Numbered from the stretch's first letter, positions 1 to 9,429 are shown. The stretch is 64,000 nucleotides of DNA from JADFQT01 sp965216025 (GCA_965216025.1 CBDCEX010000015.1:372001-436000), one strand, 5' to 3'. The notes: generated by a model not told the origin, from the sequence alone. Numbers and translations: made by a program.

Positions 1-866
1 TGGTAGACGAAGTCATGATAGGAGACGATGGGCTTCGGGGAAAGCCACTCCGTAGGCCGTATTAGCAGGTGCGCTATCTCCCGCTGCAGCACCTGGTTGG
101 ATCGCAGCCTGATGGCGTAGCCGATGTTTCTTGCTTCCAGATAATCGTATATCTCCGGCTTGGCGAAGGCGGCGTCAGCACGAAACAGCAGCCTGACCGC
201 TGCTGTCAAATAACGCTCCACCACCGGATCAAGGACTTCTTGCCAATCATCGGCACTGTGGACGTTGCCTGACCGTAGCTTCGCTGCTTCACAATCCCCG
301 AACTGGTTGAACAGAAAGAGAGGGTGATAGCAGACGCATTCAAAGTGGCCGTTATAGGCTGCTCCCTCCCGCTGGCCGTGCACTGGACTCTCGGAACTGT
401 CCATATCCAGGATTACTCGCCGGTGTAGGGTATGGGCCATAGCTCGTTCCACCCACTGGGTATTTATTCGTGCCAGCCCCTTCAGGTTGTCCTCTTGGGT
501 CAGGAACTCCGTCTCGAACCGGCCCATCTCACTGGTGCTGGCTCCTTTCCGCTCCGAGCCTTGCCATCCCACGATCACTCGCATGGCTGGGTCTTGGGAA
601 AGGCGCACTGCGTCATTGGTGTCGTCGTAGCCGGCCAAGCGGCTGTAGATCGACTGTCTTAGCAGCGGAACCAGGTGGTGAAGGATATTGCGTCCGGTAC
701 GGCTTTCCTGGAGGTAGTCCTCAGCGATTTCGGTAAGGCCCAAGGCATCATCAAACTCTCGAAAGGCAAGAAGACCAGCGTCGGAGGTGATGGTTGAGCC
801 GTGAAATTCCAGGCGGACTTTGGGGTTGAATTGGAGCCGGAGAGGGGCTTTTTCGCCGTCACCCAT
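1..866 (-). CDS. IS1380-family transposase, C-terminus outside window
   Basis: DDE transposase that cuts and joins the ends of its own IS1380 element. About 288 of 443 residues are present, starting at the ATG at 866 (MGDGEKAPL). The segment contains the first catalytic block (ILDMD, Asp near 154) and the second (RADAAF, Asp near 231). The Glu region (AEQWIKEG in the complete copy) is beyond the left edge. No internal stop was seen. The AGGTGCCTCC-side leader upstream of the start is identical in both copies. It is probably functional if the missing part is intact. Confidence 0.85.
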   Translation of the reverse strand, partial: MGDGEKAPLRLQFNPKVRLEFHGSTITSDAGLLAFREFDDALGLTEIAEDYLQESRTGRNILHHLVPLLRQSIYSRLAGYDDTNDAVRLSQDPAMRVIVGWQGSERKGASTSEMGRFETEFLTQEDNLKGLARINTQWVERAMAHTLHRRVILDMDSSESPVHGQREGAAYNGHFECVCYHPLFLFNQFGDCEAAKLRSGNVHSADDWQEVLDPVVERYLTAAVRLLFRADAAFAKPEIYDYLEARNIGYAIRLRSNQVLQREIAHLLIRPTEWLSPKPIVSYHDFVY

Positions 867-1024
867 CAGGTGCCTCCATGATGCCTACGGCATCTTACTG
901 CAAAGTGACATATCATGGAGTTATTATAGCTGGAAACACGCAAAAAGGGCCCATAATTAGACAATGGTTGAAAGACCATCGACGAATTACTGAGAAAGCT
1001 TTTTAGCCATATGGGAAATGTGGG
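1..1024 (-). mobile_element. IS1380-family element, copy A (truncated by window edge)
   Basis: The stretch is about 99% identical to the complete element at 44276-46028, with only scattered single-base differences. The shared sequence stops at ...AATGTGGG (1021-1024), the same last bases as in the other copy before its TTAG target duplication, so 1024 is the terminal base. The other end lies outside the window, so the target duplication cannot be checked here. Confidence 0.9.
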
Positions 1025-1152
1025 ATAAAACGAACCCGAAGAGGAGTTGCGATATTCTGTAAAAGAAGTCGATTGGCGGTGGTGGAAGGGATGAAGGAAA
1101 TAGTGCAACTCCTGGAACGGTGGCAACTGGATGTAGGTGACTACGGGAAAGG

Positions 1153-2425
1153 ATGTATCGGGCGCCAACACCTCGGGAGCGAGAGCGATGGCATGGGCTA
1201 TGGTTGTTGGCCCAAGGGTGGTCGACCACTCAAGTGGCTGAGGCTTTGGAGAGAGAGCCTCATACCATCGGAAACTGGCTGGACAACTTTCGCCAAGGCG
1301 GGGCCCAAGGTTTGGTCTTTGAGCAGACTGGGGGTTCCCCCCCCCAGGGCAATCGCGTCTTAATCGCCCCCAGGTTTGGGACAGTGGCTCTTTGGGGTCT
1401 GACGAGTCCCGGAAGTCTTTCGATCTTTACGTGTTATAGTCAAAATAGCTGGGAAAATCGGAATATCTACCATTCACTAGCCTTCTGTACCGAATCGAAA
1501 AGGCAGTTTTAGACGCGATTGCCCTGTCCCCCCCCCCGTCTTGAACCGAGGTCAACAGAACCAACTGAAGTCTGCGGTGCAAAATCCGCCTGGGGAGGCG
1601 GGGATTGAATTGTCCAACTGGAACTGGAAAGTAGTAAGGCAATTTCTCAAGCAGAGCTTTGACCTGGGACTGAGTCGGAGCAGTTGCTTGAACTACCTCC
1701 ATCGGTTGGGCTTCGTGCTGAAGCGACCCAAGAAACGCCTCCTGAAAGCCAAGGATGAAGAACGGAAAGCCTTCGTCCTCCAGTACAGCCAAATCCGAGA
1801 GGAGGCCCAAGAGAGTGGAGCCAAGATCTTCTTCGTGGATGAAGCCCACTTTCGGGCCGATGCCGACCTGCGAGGCAAATGGGTACTCAAGGGAGAGGCA
1901 GCGCTGGTGGACTCCACCAGTCCCCGGTGGGGAGAGAAGGCCTGCTACTACTCGGGAGTTTGTCTGGAGACTGGGGAGGTGGAAGCCATGGAAATAGCTG
2001 GAAACAGCAATGCCGAGACCTCCACCGCCTTTTTACAGCAGCTAAGAGCAAACCATCCTGGACCTCTGGTAGTAATCTGGGACAATGGGCCAGCCCACCG
2101 AGGAGCAGCGATTCGCAGCTATTTGACCACTCCTGACTTGCATCTGAGGTTGGTGGCCTTACCGGCCTACAGTCCAGACTTCAACGCCGACGAAGCCGTC
2201 TGGGACTGGGCCAGAGAAGAGGTCACGGCCAACGAATGCCACGGAACAAAAGCCAAAGTCCAAGAGAAGATGAATCAATTCTTCGGCGGGCTAATTCATC
2301 GTAAGGATGAAGTGAAACATCGCTGCCGAACCCGGTTACAGGCCCGAGCCGATGCTTTGATCTTTACACCTGCCGTGCCTTTGCCATCACTGCCCAATGT
2401 AGTTCCCACCTTGGCTTTGGTTTAG
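1153..2425 (+). pseudogene. IS630-family transposase split by a MITE
   Basis: The 5' part (1153-1344) encodes the helix-turn-helix of an IS630 transposase (STTQVAEALEREPHTIGNWL). The 3' part (from 1527, frame resuming at VLNRGQQNQ near 1538) encodes the DDE domain: VDEAHF (first Asp), WDNGPAH (second Asp) and PDFNADEAVW (Glu). A 182-bp MITE in a poly-C tract separates them and shifts the frame. Reading eight Cs across the junction (SPPVLNRG) restores one protein of about 360 residues. A GGGAAAGG site precedes the ATG at 1153. I could not identify the terminal repeats, so the element limits are not given. Inactive as it stands. Confidence 0.85.
1345..1526. mobile_element. MITE copy 1, CAGGGCAATCGCGTCT ends
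   Basis: This 182-bp non-coding element has terminal inverted repeats CAGGGCAATCGCGTCT, perfect over 16 bases (1345-1360 and 1511-1526). It is flanked by poly-C (T plus eight Cs on the left, T plus ten Cs on the right), which fits a target duplication of about 9 bp. A second copy lies at 15977-16162. The CAGGGC ends and 9-10 bp duplication resemble the ISAs1 family, so it may be mobilised by such a transposase (inference). Confidence 0.85.
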
Positions 2426-2429
2426 GAGG

Positions 2430-2887
2430 GAGAGTTGGTAGACCGTGCCTTGCCGCCGCTCTGTGCCCATCGAGTCCTCCCGACTGGCTCCTTGCAGTAG
2501 AGGATTCGGCCCTTCATCCCGACCCGTCGGGACTACTATGGCCTCTGCTGACTTCTCCAGGGCCTTCCCCCACCGTTGCCGGTGCGGTAGTCTGGCTCCT
2601 CCAGACAGCCCCAGAGACCTCCCAGGGTAAGCCGTACATCCTTCCTTCGGTCCCCGCCGGATTTACCTGCGCACCTGTCCGAATGACTATCGGGCCTGCC
2701 CGTCCATTGCCGGGTTACCCCACTGCGCCGGCCTTGTATCCGGTTCCTGTTCGTCGAGTCCGAGTTTTGCCATAAGCTTCCTTCAGATTCCACCTCACGG
2801 TGGACACCCTTGCTTAGGCTAGCGGTTCCGGTCATCACGGCCCGCAGAGGACTTTCACCTCCAAGATGTACAACATGCCTGGCACAC
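2430..2887 (-). mobile_element. Group II intron, 5' part only (ribozyme domains before the RT gene)
   Basis: Read on the minus strand, the segment starts with the canonical GTGTGCC intron 5' end (2887-2881). It continues through phrases typical of bacterial group II introns: GGAGGTGAAAGTCCTC, GGTGTCCACCGTGAGGTGG, AAATCCGGCGGGGACCGAAGG, and GTCAGCAGAGGCCATAGTAG ahead of the usual reverse transcriptase start. The RT gene and domains V-VI are absent: the sequence breaks at the IS630 side near 2430. The intron lies antisense to the recombinase fragment that begins at 2888. It cannot splice without its 3' half. The family is recognised from memory; an Rfam covariance search would confirm it. Confidence 0.75.
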
Positions 2888-3078
2888 AAAGACGCATCGC
2901 CGCCGGAGTCCGGCGGGCCGCCGAGGAAGGGCGGTTCCCGGGCCGTCCCAAGGCGCTGACCCCCGAACAGACCGCCGCCATCCGCCTGCTGCGCCGCAAC
3001 GGGCAGTCCCAGTCCGCAGTGGCGCGGACCTTCGGCGTCTCCCGCCAGACCGTCTCGCGCGCCGAGCGGACGGAGTAG
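2888..3078 (+). pseudogene. Serine recombinase C-terminal HTH fragment
   Basis: About 62 codons (QRRIAAGVRRAAEEGRFPGRP...) match the linker and C-terminal helix-turn-helix of resolvase/invertase proteins (RRNGQSQSAVARTFGVSRQT). The catalytic domain is missing. The fragment starts exactly at the group II intron 5' boundary, so the intron inserted into the recombinase gene, on the opposite strand, and the rest was lost. A stop follows ERTE at 3078. Confidence 0.75.
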
Positions 3079-3331
3079 CGGCCTGGGCACCTCGGCATGG
3101 CCCTGGCGGGGGGGCGGTTTGCATTCAGTGCGAGCTGGTCAGCTTCCTCCGCCGCTGAATCAAGGACCGGGGTGGTGCCGCCTGGTGCCGGAACCGGTAG
3201 AAAGGCAATGGAAAGCCGGTTGGAAAGCCGGACGCAAAACCGGACCGGCGGCGGTCCCGATCCGTGACCATGTGTTACCATCGGGAAGAGGACCCTCAAC
3301 CAATCCGCTTGATGCCGTTCAGAGGCTTGAA

Positions 3332-4066
3332 ATGACCAACGCAAGACTCGCCCGTGTCCCCAGGCCGGACATCGACTACGCCAGCCTGTCCTTCAATCCC
3401 GACGATCCTGATCCCCTGCCGGAGGCCATGTATCAGTATCCGATATTACTGGAAATCCTCCCCATCCTGGGCGCCCATCTGAACCGGCTCTACTCCCGGG
3501 AAGGGGTCTTCCGCAGCAGCAACACCTTCATCTGCTACGACCCGGACAACCTGAACGTCAGGGTCGGCCCCGACTTCTACTTCGCCTCCGGCGTGGATGC
3601 CCCGGCCATCGAGGGGACCAAGCTCTACCTGCCCTGGGAGGTGGGGAAACCCCCGGACTTCGTGCTGGAAATCGCCTCGGAGAGCACGGCGGAGCACGAC
3701 GTGACCGGCAAGCGGCAGATCTACGCGGAGATCGGCGTTCCCGAATACTGGCGCTTCGACCGGAGCGGAGGGGACTACTACGGTGAACCCCTGGCCGGGG
3801 AGCGGCTGGTCGACGGAATCTACCAACCGGTGCCGCTGAGCGGCGAGCCGGACGGCATCCTCAAGGGATACAGCCCGGCGCTGCGGCTCAGCCTGTGCTG
3901 GGACAACGAGATGCTCCGGTTCTACGACCCCCAGAGCGGTGACTACCTGCGCAACTTTGAGTCGGAGCAGGCCCGCGCCGACTCCGAGCAGGCCGCTCGG
4001 GAGAGGGCCGAGGCCCGGATACGGGAGCTGCAGGAAGAACTGGAACGAAGGAACCGGGAAAGCTGA
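3332..4066 (+). CDS. Uma2-family (DUF820) putative endonuclease
   Basis: The 244-residue protein starts at the ATG at 3332 (MTNARLARVPRP), preceded by AGAGG; upstream in-frame codons lack a better site. The core carries the PD-(D/E)XK-like pattern of Uma2 proteins: VRVGPDFYF, then PPDFVLEIASEST and a lysine in DVTGKRQIYAEIGVPEYW. The last 35 or so residues form a charged coiled coil (SEQARADSEQAARERAEARIRELQEELERR in part). The family is abundant in cyanobacteria and Chloroflexota, and its biological role is not settled. It is flanked by mobile-element debris and appears intact. Confidence 0.85.
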   Translation: MTNARLARVPRPDIDYASLSFNPDDPDPLPEAMYQYPILLEILPILGAHLNRLYSREGVFRSSNTFICYDPDNLNVRVGPDFYFASGVDAPAIEGTKLYLPWEVGKPPDFVLEIASESTAEHDVTGKRQIYAEIGVPEYWRFDRSGGDYYGEPLAGERLVDGIYQPVPLSGEPDGILKGYSPALRLSLCWDNEMLRFYDPQSGDYLRNFESEQARADSEQAARERAEARIRELQEELERRNRES

Positions 4067-4230
4067 AGGGGCGCCCGGCGCTGGTCACATCTTTCACGCT
4101 CTCATTATTGCTCCGGCAGACGTCGCCGGTCTTCATTCCCGCAGGCATGTGTCCACGCGCCGCTCATGTTTGCGATTGCCTCGGACCGCCAGGTAGAGGG
4201 TCTGCTCCGGTTCAATCATGAGGCCACTCC

Positions 4231-4389
4231 TTACTTCCGCAACACCCTCAGGACGGTGCTGGCGGAGCACTCTAAGCCGGCGGCGACCCGCCGGAAACTG
4301 GCTCCTCCCTCCCTCATCCTCCGGGCCGCCTCCACCTTCACGGGCTTGAGCTTACCCGGCGGCCCAAACGTCTTTCCCTGCTCTCTCGC
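4231..4389 (-). pseudogene. Serine recombinase C-terminal fragment
   Basis: On the minus strand about 50 codons read CAREQGKTFGPPGKLKP followed by a helix-turn-helix (GASFRRVAAGLECSASTV) and stop. This matches the C-terminal arm of resolvases (Arg/Lys-rich linker, GRP-like turn, HTH). No catalytic domain precedes it. It is a different remnant from the one at 2888. Confidence 0.55.
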
Positions 4390-4683
4390 ACAGCCCCCGT
4401 GCCTGGGGCCTGAAAACTCCATCCCCGGCGCATGCAGTAGGCTACCACTCAGCGGATTCCGCCAAAGGCCAGGCCCCAGGCGTAAACGTTGTCGTAGCAA
4501 TTCACCCCTTCCCGCTTGACCGAGAAACAGGCTGCTCTCCAATCATTTTTCAATGTCTGATCCATTGCGGCGGCGAAGTCCGCAAAAGCGGAAACCGATT
4601 CCGGTCATGTGACGTTCGATAGTTTGTACAATTGTCATGAGTCGGTGAAGCCTAACTCCGTCGCAAGATCTGGAGGTGGTTGA

Positions 4684-5847
4684 ATGAGGTTGGACGCGAA
4701 AGCGGGGTTCACAGCGGCGTTGGCCATGCTGATTTTCCTGCTCGGCGGTTGCCAACAGGAATCTCCCAATCCCGCCGCCACCCTGGAACTCCCTTCGGGC
4801 CGCGACCCTGATGCATCCGTCAGCGGCACCGTCACCTACCGGGAGCGGGTGGCTCTCACCCCGGGAGCCAAGCTGGTTGTTGATCTGCGGGATGTGTCCT
4901 ACGCCGACGGCCCTGCCCCGCTGATTGCGCGCCAGACCGTGCCCAATCCGGGCCGGGTCCCCATCAAGTTCAAGGTGGAATACAACCGGGATGACATCGA
5001 CTCGCGCAACACTTACTCGGTCCAGGCGGACATCGTCGAATCCGATGGGCGCTTGGCCTTCACCAACGACACCGCATACAACGTGGTCACCCGCGGCAAC
5101 CCCGACAAAGTCAACATGGTCCTCGTCCTGGTCCAGCCGCCGCCCGACCTGTTGGAACAGGCCGGCGGTGCCGACTCCGACTGGCGGACCTGGGTTGAAG
5201 CTCCAGCCCGGATAACCTGGGGCAACCTCATCCCCAACGAACCCGAACCCTTCCTGCGGATCGGGTACTACCAGTCCACCCTGGAGGGCTGCGCCCGCCC
5301 GGGCAACGAGGAGATGGAACTTGACGGCAATGACGTCGTCGCCCGTGTGACGATCATGCAGCCCCCTTCGACTCCCTGGGCCATCCCCTGCGGCGAAGAA
5401 GTCGTTGAGCTGGACACAGTCCTTCCCATCCCGGCGACTCTGCAACCCGGACAGACCTACCGTGTATTGGTCAATGGCCTGGAAACCGCCGCCTTCTCCG
5501 TCCCCCGGGAAGGCCTCCGAGACACCTTCATCGACGAATCGCCCATCGAAACCACCAATGTTGTTCCCCCGTCCGCCGGTGACCCTGCCTATAACCTGCG
5601 CGTCGTATCCGGTTTGCCCAGGGGCAGCGGATGCTCCCAGTTCAACGGCTACGAAATCCGCCGACGAGATCCGGAGACTACCAACGTGATAATCACCCAC
5701 CACGAAGTCGCCGACCCCCGCGTCGCCTGCACCGCCGACTACCCGTTGGTGGAAACCATCGTCCCTCTGGGCTCCACCTTCGAGTCGGGGATCGATTACA
5801 CCATAACCGTAAACTCGGAGACAGCCAAGACTTTCACGGCTCGGTAG
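4684..5847 (+). CDS. Lipoprotein with YbaY/YscW-type domain
   Basis: The 387-residue product has a lipoprotein signal: basic start, hydrophobic ALAMLIFLLGGC, and the lipobox Cys at residue 23, so it should be membrane-anchored outside the cytoplasm. Residues about 45-150 (SVSGTVTYRERVALTPGAKL, VPIKFKVEYN) resemble the YbaY/YscW beta-sandwich seen in bacterial lipoproteins. The rest is two further beta-rich repeats with no family I can name. Its end overlaps the convergent gene at 5796-6230 by about 50 bp. Role unknown; probably cell-surface. Confidence 0.75.
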   Translation: MRLDAKAGFTAALAMLIFLLGGCQQESPNPAATLELPSGRDPDASVSGTVTYRERVALTPGAKLVVDLRDVSYADGPAPLIARQTVPNPGRVPIKFKVEYNRDDIDSRNTYSVQADIVESDGRLAFTNDTAYNVVTRGNPDKVNMVLVLVQPPPDLLEQAGGADSDWRTWVEAPARITWGNLIPNEPEPFLRIGYYQSTLEGCARPGNEEMELDGNDVVARVTIMQPPSTPWAIPCGEEVVELDTVLPIPATLQPGQTYRVLVNGLETAAFSVPREGLRDTFIDESPIETTNVVPPSAGDPAYNLRVVSGLPRGSGCSQFNGYEIRRRDPETTNVIITHHEVADPRVACTADYPLVETIVPLGSTFESGIDYTITVNSETAKTFTAR

Positions 5848-6230
5848 GTCCGTATAGGACGTGGGATTTCCACAGGGAAAGAAAGCGGCGCCAGACCATC
5901 GCCGAGGGGACTTCCTCGAAGAACGGCCCTGGGGTTAATCTTCCCCTTGACGGACGTGATCCATAAGCCTTGGAGGCCCCGGGCGATCTCCAGCTCGTCC
6001 CAGCCCAGCTTCGCTGCGCCCTCGGCCAGGCCGGACATCCGACCCTCCTCGAAGCTCCGCGCCCGCACCCGGGCGGCCTCGAGCACCGCCTTGTAGTGCG
6101 TCTCTCCGGAACCCACGCCCTCGCGGACCTGGTACCAGTCCAGGAACTGGCCCGCGACGTCGCCGTCAGGATCGATGTCCCCGGTGTCGATCAGGTATGC
6201 GATGAGCAGGTCCTTCTCCTCGTTGGTCAT
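5796..6230 (-). CDS. Conserved hypothetical protein, acidic N-terminus
   Basis: The 144-residue protein starts at the ATG at 6230 (MTNEEKDLLIAYL), eight or so bases after AAGGAG; an upstream in-frame start at 6281 lacks this site. The N-terminus is acidic and helical (IDPDGDVAGQFLDWYQVREG), followed by a helix rich in Arg and Glu (ARVRARSFEEGRMSGLAEGAAK). The last 45 residues overlap the lipoprotein gene in antisense and may not be conserved. I do not know its function. Confidence 0.6.
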   Translation of the reverse strand: MTNEEKDLLIAYLIDTGDIDPDGDVAGQFLDWYQVREGVGSGETHYKAVLEAARVRARSFEEGRMSGLAEGAAKLGWDELEIARGLQGLWITSVKGKINPRAVLRGSPLGDGLAPLSFPVEIPRPIRTYRAVKVLAVSEFTVMV

Positions 6231-6549
6231 GGTGCAGCTCCTTCCACGTGGTTCTCCTTCTGCGCCGGTTTGGTTCGCCAACCATCCATTATGTAAGCTA
6301 AAGATTTTTTCCGAACCTTTCCTTGACCGCCGAGACCAGCTGAGCTCGGATCTCGGCCTTCAACTTTTCCCTGTTGCCGCCAGCCTGTCCCGCGGCCTCG
6401 GCGACCACGCGTGGATGCGTCCACGGTCAGCTCCGCCAGCTTCTCGACCAAGTCTTCAACGCCGAATCGGGAAAATCGCCTCCATTTTTGTCGGGACTTG
6501 CGAACGAACCCGCGATAATCTGGAAGGAGCTTAGTAAGGAGGCCAGAAC

Positions 6550-6696
6550 ATGCCTCAGAAATTTGTTTCCAAGAGAATTCCCAAGACCGACTACCCCAGG
6601 CTCGGGGCCCTAGGGCTTTCGACAATTCTGAAGGAACTCATTCGCCAGCACCACAACTCTAGGCCCGCCCAATCCGAAGGCCAGCGTCATAATTGA
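6550..6696 (+). CDS. Small hypothetical protein (48 aa)
   Basis: A short reading frame, MPQKFVSKRIPKTDYPRLGA..., ends at the TGA at 6694. It has a strong AAGGAGG eight or so bases before the ATG, and its stop falls in the loop side of a perfect hairpin (6679-6704). It is basic, with no recognised domain. Support rests on the ribosome site and the hairpin alone. Confidence 0.35.
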   Translation: MPQKFVSKRIPKTDYPRLGALGLSTILKELIRQHHNSRPAQSEGQRHN

Positions 6697-6704
6697 CGCT
6701 GGCC
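6679..6704 (+). terminator. Perfect 11-bp hairpin, terminator-like
   Basis: GGCCAGCGTCA and TGACGCTGGCC form a perfect stem with a TAAT loop at the end of the small frame 6550-6696. No T-run follows, so it may be a Rho-independent-like hairpin, a processing site or just a palindromic repeat. Confidence 0.45.
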
Positions 6705-7027
6705 TCGAGGAGCACCAGGAGGAGTTGTACAGAGACGACCCGCCGCTCCGGCCATTCTCCTGCCGCGGTGGCCGCCGGGCGGGTATACCTCTTGACGTTG
6801 CTGCATTTCAGGTGGAGTACCTGCCTGCCCTAGACAATCGCTCTACGGCCAACCTGATGCGATCCTTTTCCGGCGAAAACCCTCAAAACTGCCCTTCTGC
6901 CCTGGTTTTCGAGCAAAGTAGTCATTTTGAAAACTGGACCTCTGGCGGAGGGCCGTCCGCCCAACTGTGTGCATTTCCCCTGCTTGAAAATGGCACTCCC
7001 GAGGAGACGGCCGTCTCCAGGTGTACC
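6705..7027. other. Non-coding gap
   Basis: There is no convincing gene, RNA or repeat between the hairpin and the next IS1380-type element. Short frames here lack ribosome sites and family resemblance. Confidence 0.5.
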
Positions 7028-8688
7028 TAAACCCGAATCCACCGATGGACAGGGACGGACGGCGTGAGGACAGCGGAAGGGGGGTGAGGGAGTTACAGGC
7101 GCGATGATCCGGGCTCGAATTCGGGTAGACGGGAGGTTGGCGGGCGGTCTGCAGGCGCTTTTGGGGGCGCCGATGGCGGCTTACAGTGACTGTGGCGAGC
7201 GAGATGGCGGGATAGGACACGGCAAGAGGCGCTCGCGGACTGGGCTGGCGCGAGTTTGCGGGGACGTTGGGTTGGCTGGCGGGTCAGTGGCGGACGGGCG
7301 TCGTCAGGCTGGGAGTGGAATGGCTCGCAGTCGGGCCAGGGCGCGACTGAACTTCTCCTCCCACGGCCAACCCCTGGGAAGATGCAGGGTGATCCGGCGT
7401 GCCGAGCGGGTGAGCCGTCCGGCCAGGGCGAAGACCCGCCGCCGGAGGGTCTTGGTGGTCACGATCCGCTCACCCAGGCCGATGCGGGCTGTCCAGCGGG
7501 CCAGGTTGTGGGCCATCACCTGTACCGCCAGCCAGGCGCCGTTGGCGGCGAAGCGGCCCGAGGGGAGATGGTTCAGCCCGACGCCGTACTTGAGGTCGCG
7601 TATCGCATTCTCGATCTCGGCGTGGCGGCGGTGGTCGGCCTCCAGTTCCAGGGTCTCCCCGTCCCGGTCGGTGATGAAGCCGTGATAGCTGTAGGTGGCG
7701 AAGAGAGTCAGTTGAGAACCGGGCGCCGGCTTCACCCGCCGGACGATGAGCCGTACCGGCGCGGCATCCGGCTCACTCTGGAAGGGGGTGTAGGTGGTTT
7801 CGGCCACATCGGCGGCGCCGTCCATCCAGCAAGGAATCGGCGTCCAGGCATCTTCGGGTATCGCCTCGATGAGATTGTGCAGGCTTTTATGCTGGCGGAT
7901 GGTGATGGAGAAGCGGACATCCATCCGGCGGCAGACGGCGACCACGGCGTGGGTATAGAAGCCGCTGTCAGCCCGCATGGTGAGCTGCCCGCTGGCCCCG
8001 CCGCAGCGAACCCGGCTCACCGTCTCACGCAGGAAGTGGGCGGCGCCGGCCAGCAGCGGGTGGTAGCCCCGCGCGCCGGTGTAGCCGTGGTGGCGGGCGC
8101 CCTCCTTGGCCAGTCCGCAGGTCTCGCAGATGGTCGAATCAAGGTCGATGGGGAATGGCGCGTCGCCGGGTCCGGCCCCCGCCTGCCAGGCCCGGGCCAG
8201 CAACTCGCGGCTCACCCCGTCCAGCTGGCGGACGTGGCCCCAGGTGAAGCTGCGCAGGAAGGTACCCAGGGTGGATGGCGCTTTGACTACGCAGCCGAGA
8301 GCGCAGGCCGTCCTGCCGGTGCGCAACGCATCGGCGTCGTCAATGCAGTCGCCGCCCGCCAGCGCCGAGGCGACCAGCGTCATTATCTTGTCGCCGGTGT
8401 TCGCCCGGCCCGGCGCGCCGCCGAGGTCGAGGTGCTTCCCGAGGAGTTGGGGAAGGCCAAGGCGCAGGGCGAGGGTGGCGGGAAGGATCAGCCCGGCATT
8501 GGCCACCAGGCGGTGGTCGTCGAAGGCGATTTGGATGCGGTCGGGGTGGTTGCGTGGTAGCATCTATTGGATGCTCCTTTTCTGGGACCGGTTTTCTGTT
8601 TCAAAACTATTATCCCAGATTCAGAGGCGCACCCTTTTGTTTCTTCAGCAGGCCTCCCACACGCCGTCCATCGGTGGATTCGGGTTTA
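7028..8688 (-). mobile_element. IS1380-family element of a second type (complete)
   Basis: About 1.66 kb is bounded by perfect inverted repeats ending in CCCGAATCCACCGATGGAC (left, from 7028) and its complement (right, to 8688), with about 23 bases matching. It contains one transposase gene on the minus strand. I see no clear 4-bp target duplication outside the ends (GTACC and CGAGA), so flanks may have been altered. It is distinct from copies A and B of the other IS1380 element, with a different transposase and ends. Confidence 0.85.
7304..8563 (-). CDS. IS1380-family transposase
   Basis: The 419-residue DDE transposase is intact. The first catalytic Asp lies in PIDLDSTICETCG, the second in RADSGFYTHA, and the Glu in EIENAIRDLKYG, an order and spacing typical of IS1380 transposases. 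It occupies most of the element 7028-8688. The start at 8563 (MLPRNHPD) is about 125 bp inside the right inverted repeat. It is probably able to act on its own ends. The long GC-rich frame on the other strand is a shadow. Confidence 0.9.
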   Translation of the reverse strand: MLPRNHPDRIQIAFDDHRLVANAGLILPATLALRLGLPQLLGKHLDLGGAPGRANTGDKIMTLVASALAGGDCIDDADALRTGRTACALGCVVKAPSTLGTFLRSFTWGHVRQLDGVSRELLARAWQAGAGPGDAPFPIDLDSTICETCGLAKEGARHHGYTGARGYHPLLAGAAHFLRETVSRVRCGGASGQLTMRADSGFYTHAVVAVCRRMDVRFSITIRQHKSLHNLIEAIPEDAWTPIPCWMDGAADVAETTYTPFQSEPDAAPVRLIVRRVKPAPGSQLTLFATYSYHGFITDRDGETLELEADHRRHAEIENAIRDLKYGVGLNHLPSGRFAANGAWLAVQVMAHNLARWTARIGLGERIVTTKTLRRRVFALAGRLTRSARRITLHLPRGWPWEEKFSRALARLRAIPLPA

Positions 8689-8843
8689 CGAGACGACCAT
8701 ATTACGAAATATGTCAAGGGCGCCAAGAAATTGGGCCACTGGGGCGACGGAATCGTGTACCACTGACGTGATGACCGACGGCAGTAAATCAGGCAGAGTG
8801 GCGGCGTTACTGGAGTAGGAAGAGACGGAGTTGACGGTGCGGC

Positions 8844-9180
8844 CTATTCCTGGTCGGGATCGTCCGGTGCTTGCGAGACAGCGCTCTCCCTGCTGCGCTT
8901 GAGGCGGTAGCTGTCGCCGTTCATCTCCAGGATGTGGACATGGTGGGTGAGCCGGTCCAGCAGCGCGCCGGTGAGGCGTTCAGAGCCAAAGACTTCCGTC
9001 CACTCGTCGAAAGGGAGATTGGTGGTTATGAGGATGGAGCCCCGCTCGTAGCGCTGGCTGAAGACCTCGAAGAGGAGTTCAGCCCCGGTGGGGGACAGGG
9101 GGACGAAGCCCAGCTCATCAATGATCAGCAGCCCGAGGCGGGACAGCTTCCGCTGCAGGTTGAGCAGAGGTCTTTCGTCC
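8844..9180 (-). pseudogene. istB: IS21 helper ATPase IstB, C-terminal fragment
   Basis: On the minus strand the reading frame DERPLLNLQRKLSRLGLLI, IDELGFVPLSPTGAELLFEV, SQRYERGSILITTNLPFDEW, FGSERLTGALLDRLTHHVHI and LEMNGDSYRLKRSR matches the Walker B half and C-terminus of IstB. The stop is at 8844-8846. There is no start and no Walker A: the 5' part is replaced at about 9180 by a sequence also joined to istB at 12598. istA is absent. This is a dead IS21 scar. Confidence 0.8.
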
Positions 9181-9267
9181 CTGGCCCCCCAGCGGTCCGC
9201 TTTACCTCGGTTTCACCGGCGCGACGCCCCCAGCGCGGTTCCCCACAGCCAGGGAGGCTGGTTGGGC

Positions 9268-9429
9268 TTACTGCGGGGATATGACCACCTGAAGCGTGGC
9301 TGGTGGAACGTCGCCCAGAGCGTCCTTGTCGATGTAGACGCTTTGGATGACTTCGCCGTCCTTGGTGCCGTACACGACCTTGTTCTTCGTGTCCTTGGTC
9401 TTGTGCAGCGTCAGAGTCAAAGTTTCCAT
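9268..9429 (-). CDS. Small conserved hypothetical protein (53 aa)
   Basis: METLTLTLHKTKDTKNKVVY... is a compact, probably beta-stranded protein. The start at 9429 is chosen because GAGGAG lies nine bases upstream; the ATG at 9438 directly abuts that site. I recall similar small proteins (T-L-T-L, DTKN, VVY, GEVI-SVY pattern) in phages and many bacteria, but know no function. It stands alone among mobile debris, which fits phage or plasmid origin. Confidence 0.6.
   Translation of the reverse strand: METLTLTLHKTKDTKNKVVYGTKDGEVIQSVYIDKDALGDVPPATLQVVISPQ

Noticed and set aside
3119..3331. N-terminal extension of the Uma2 protein
   Set aside because: The first 71 codons are Arg/Gly-rich without family resemblance, while AGAGG lies before the ATG at 3332.
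4543..5703. Long minus-strand open frame (386 codons)
   Set aside because: Shadow of the lipoprotein gene, which has a lipobox and sensible codon use.
7256..8560. Long plus-strand open frame (434 codons)
   Set aside because: It is the GC-rich shadow of the IS1380-type transposase on the opposite strand, with no protein-like motifs.
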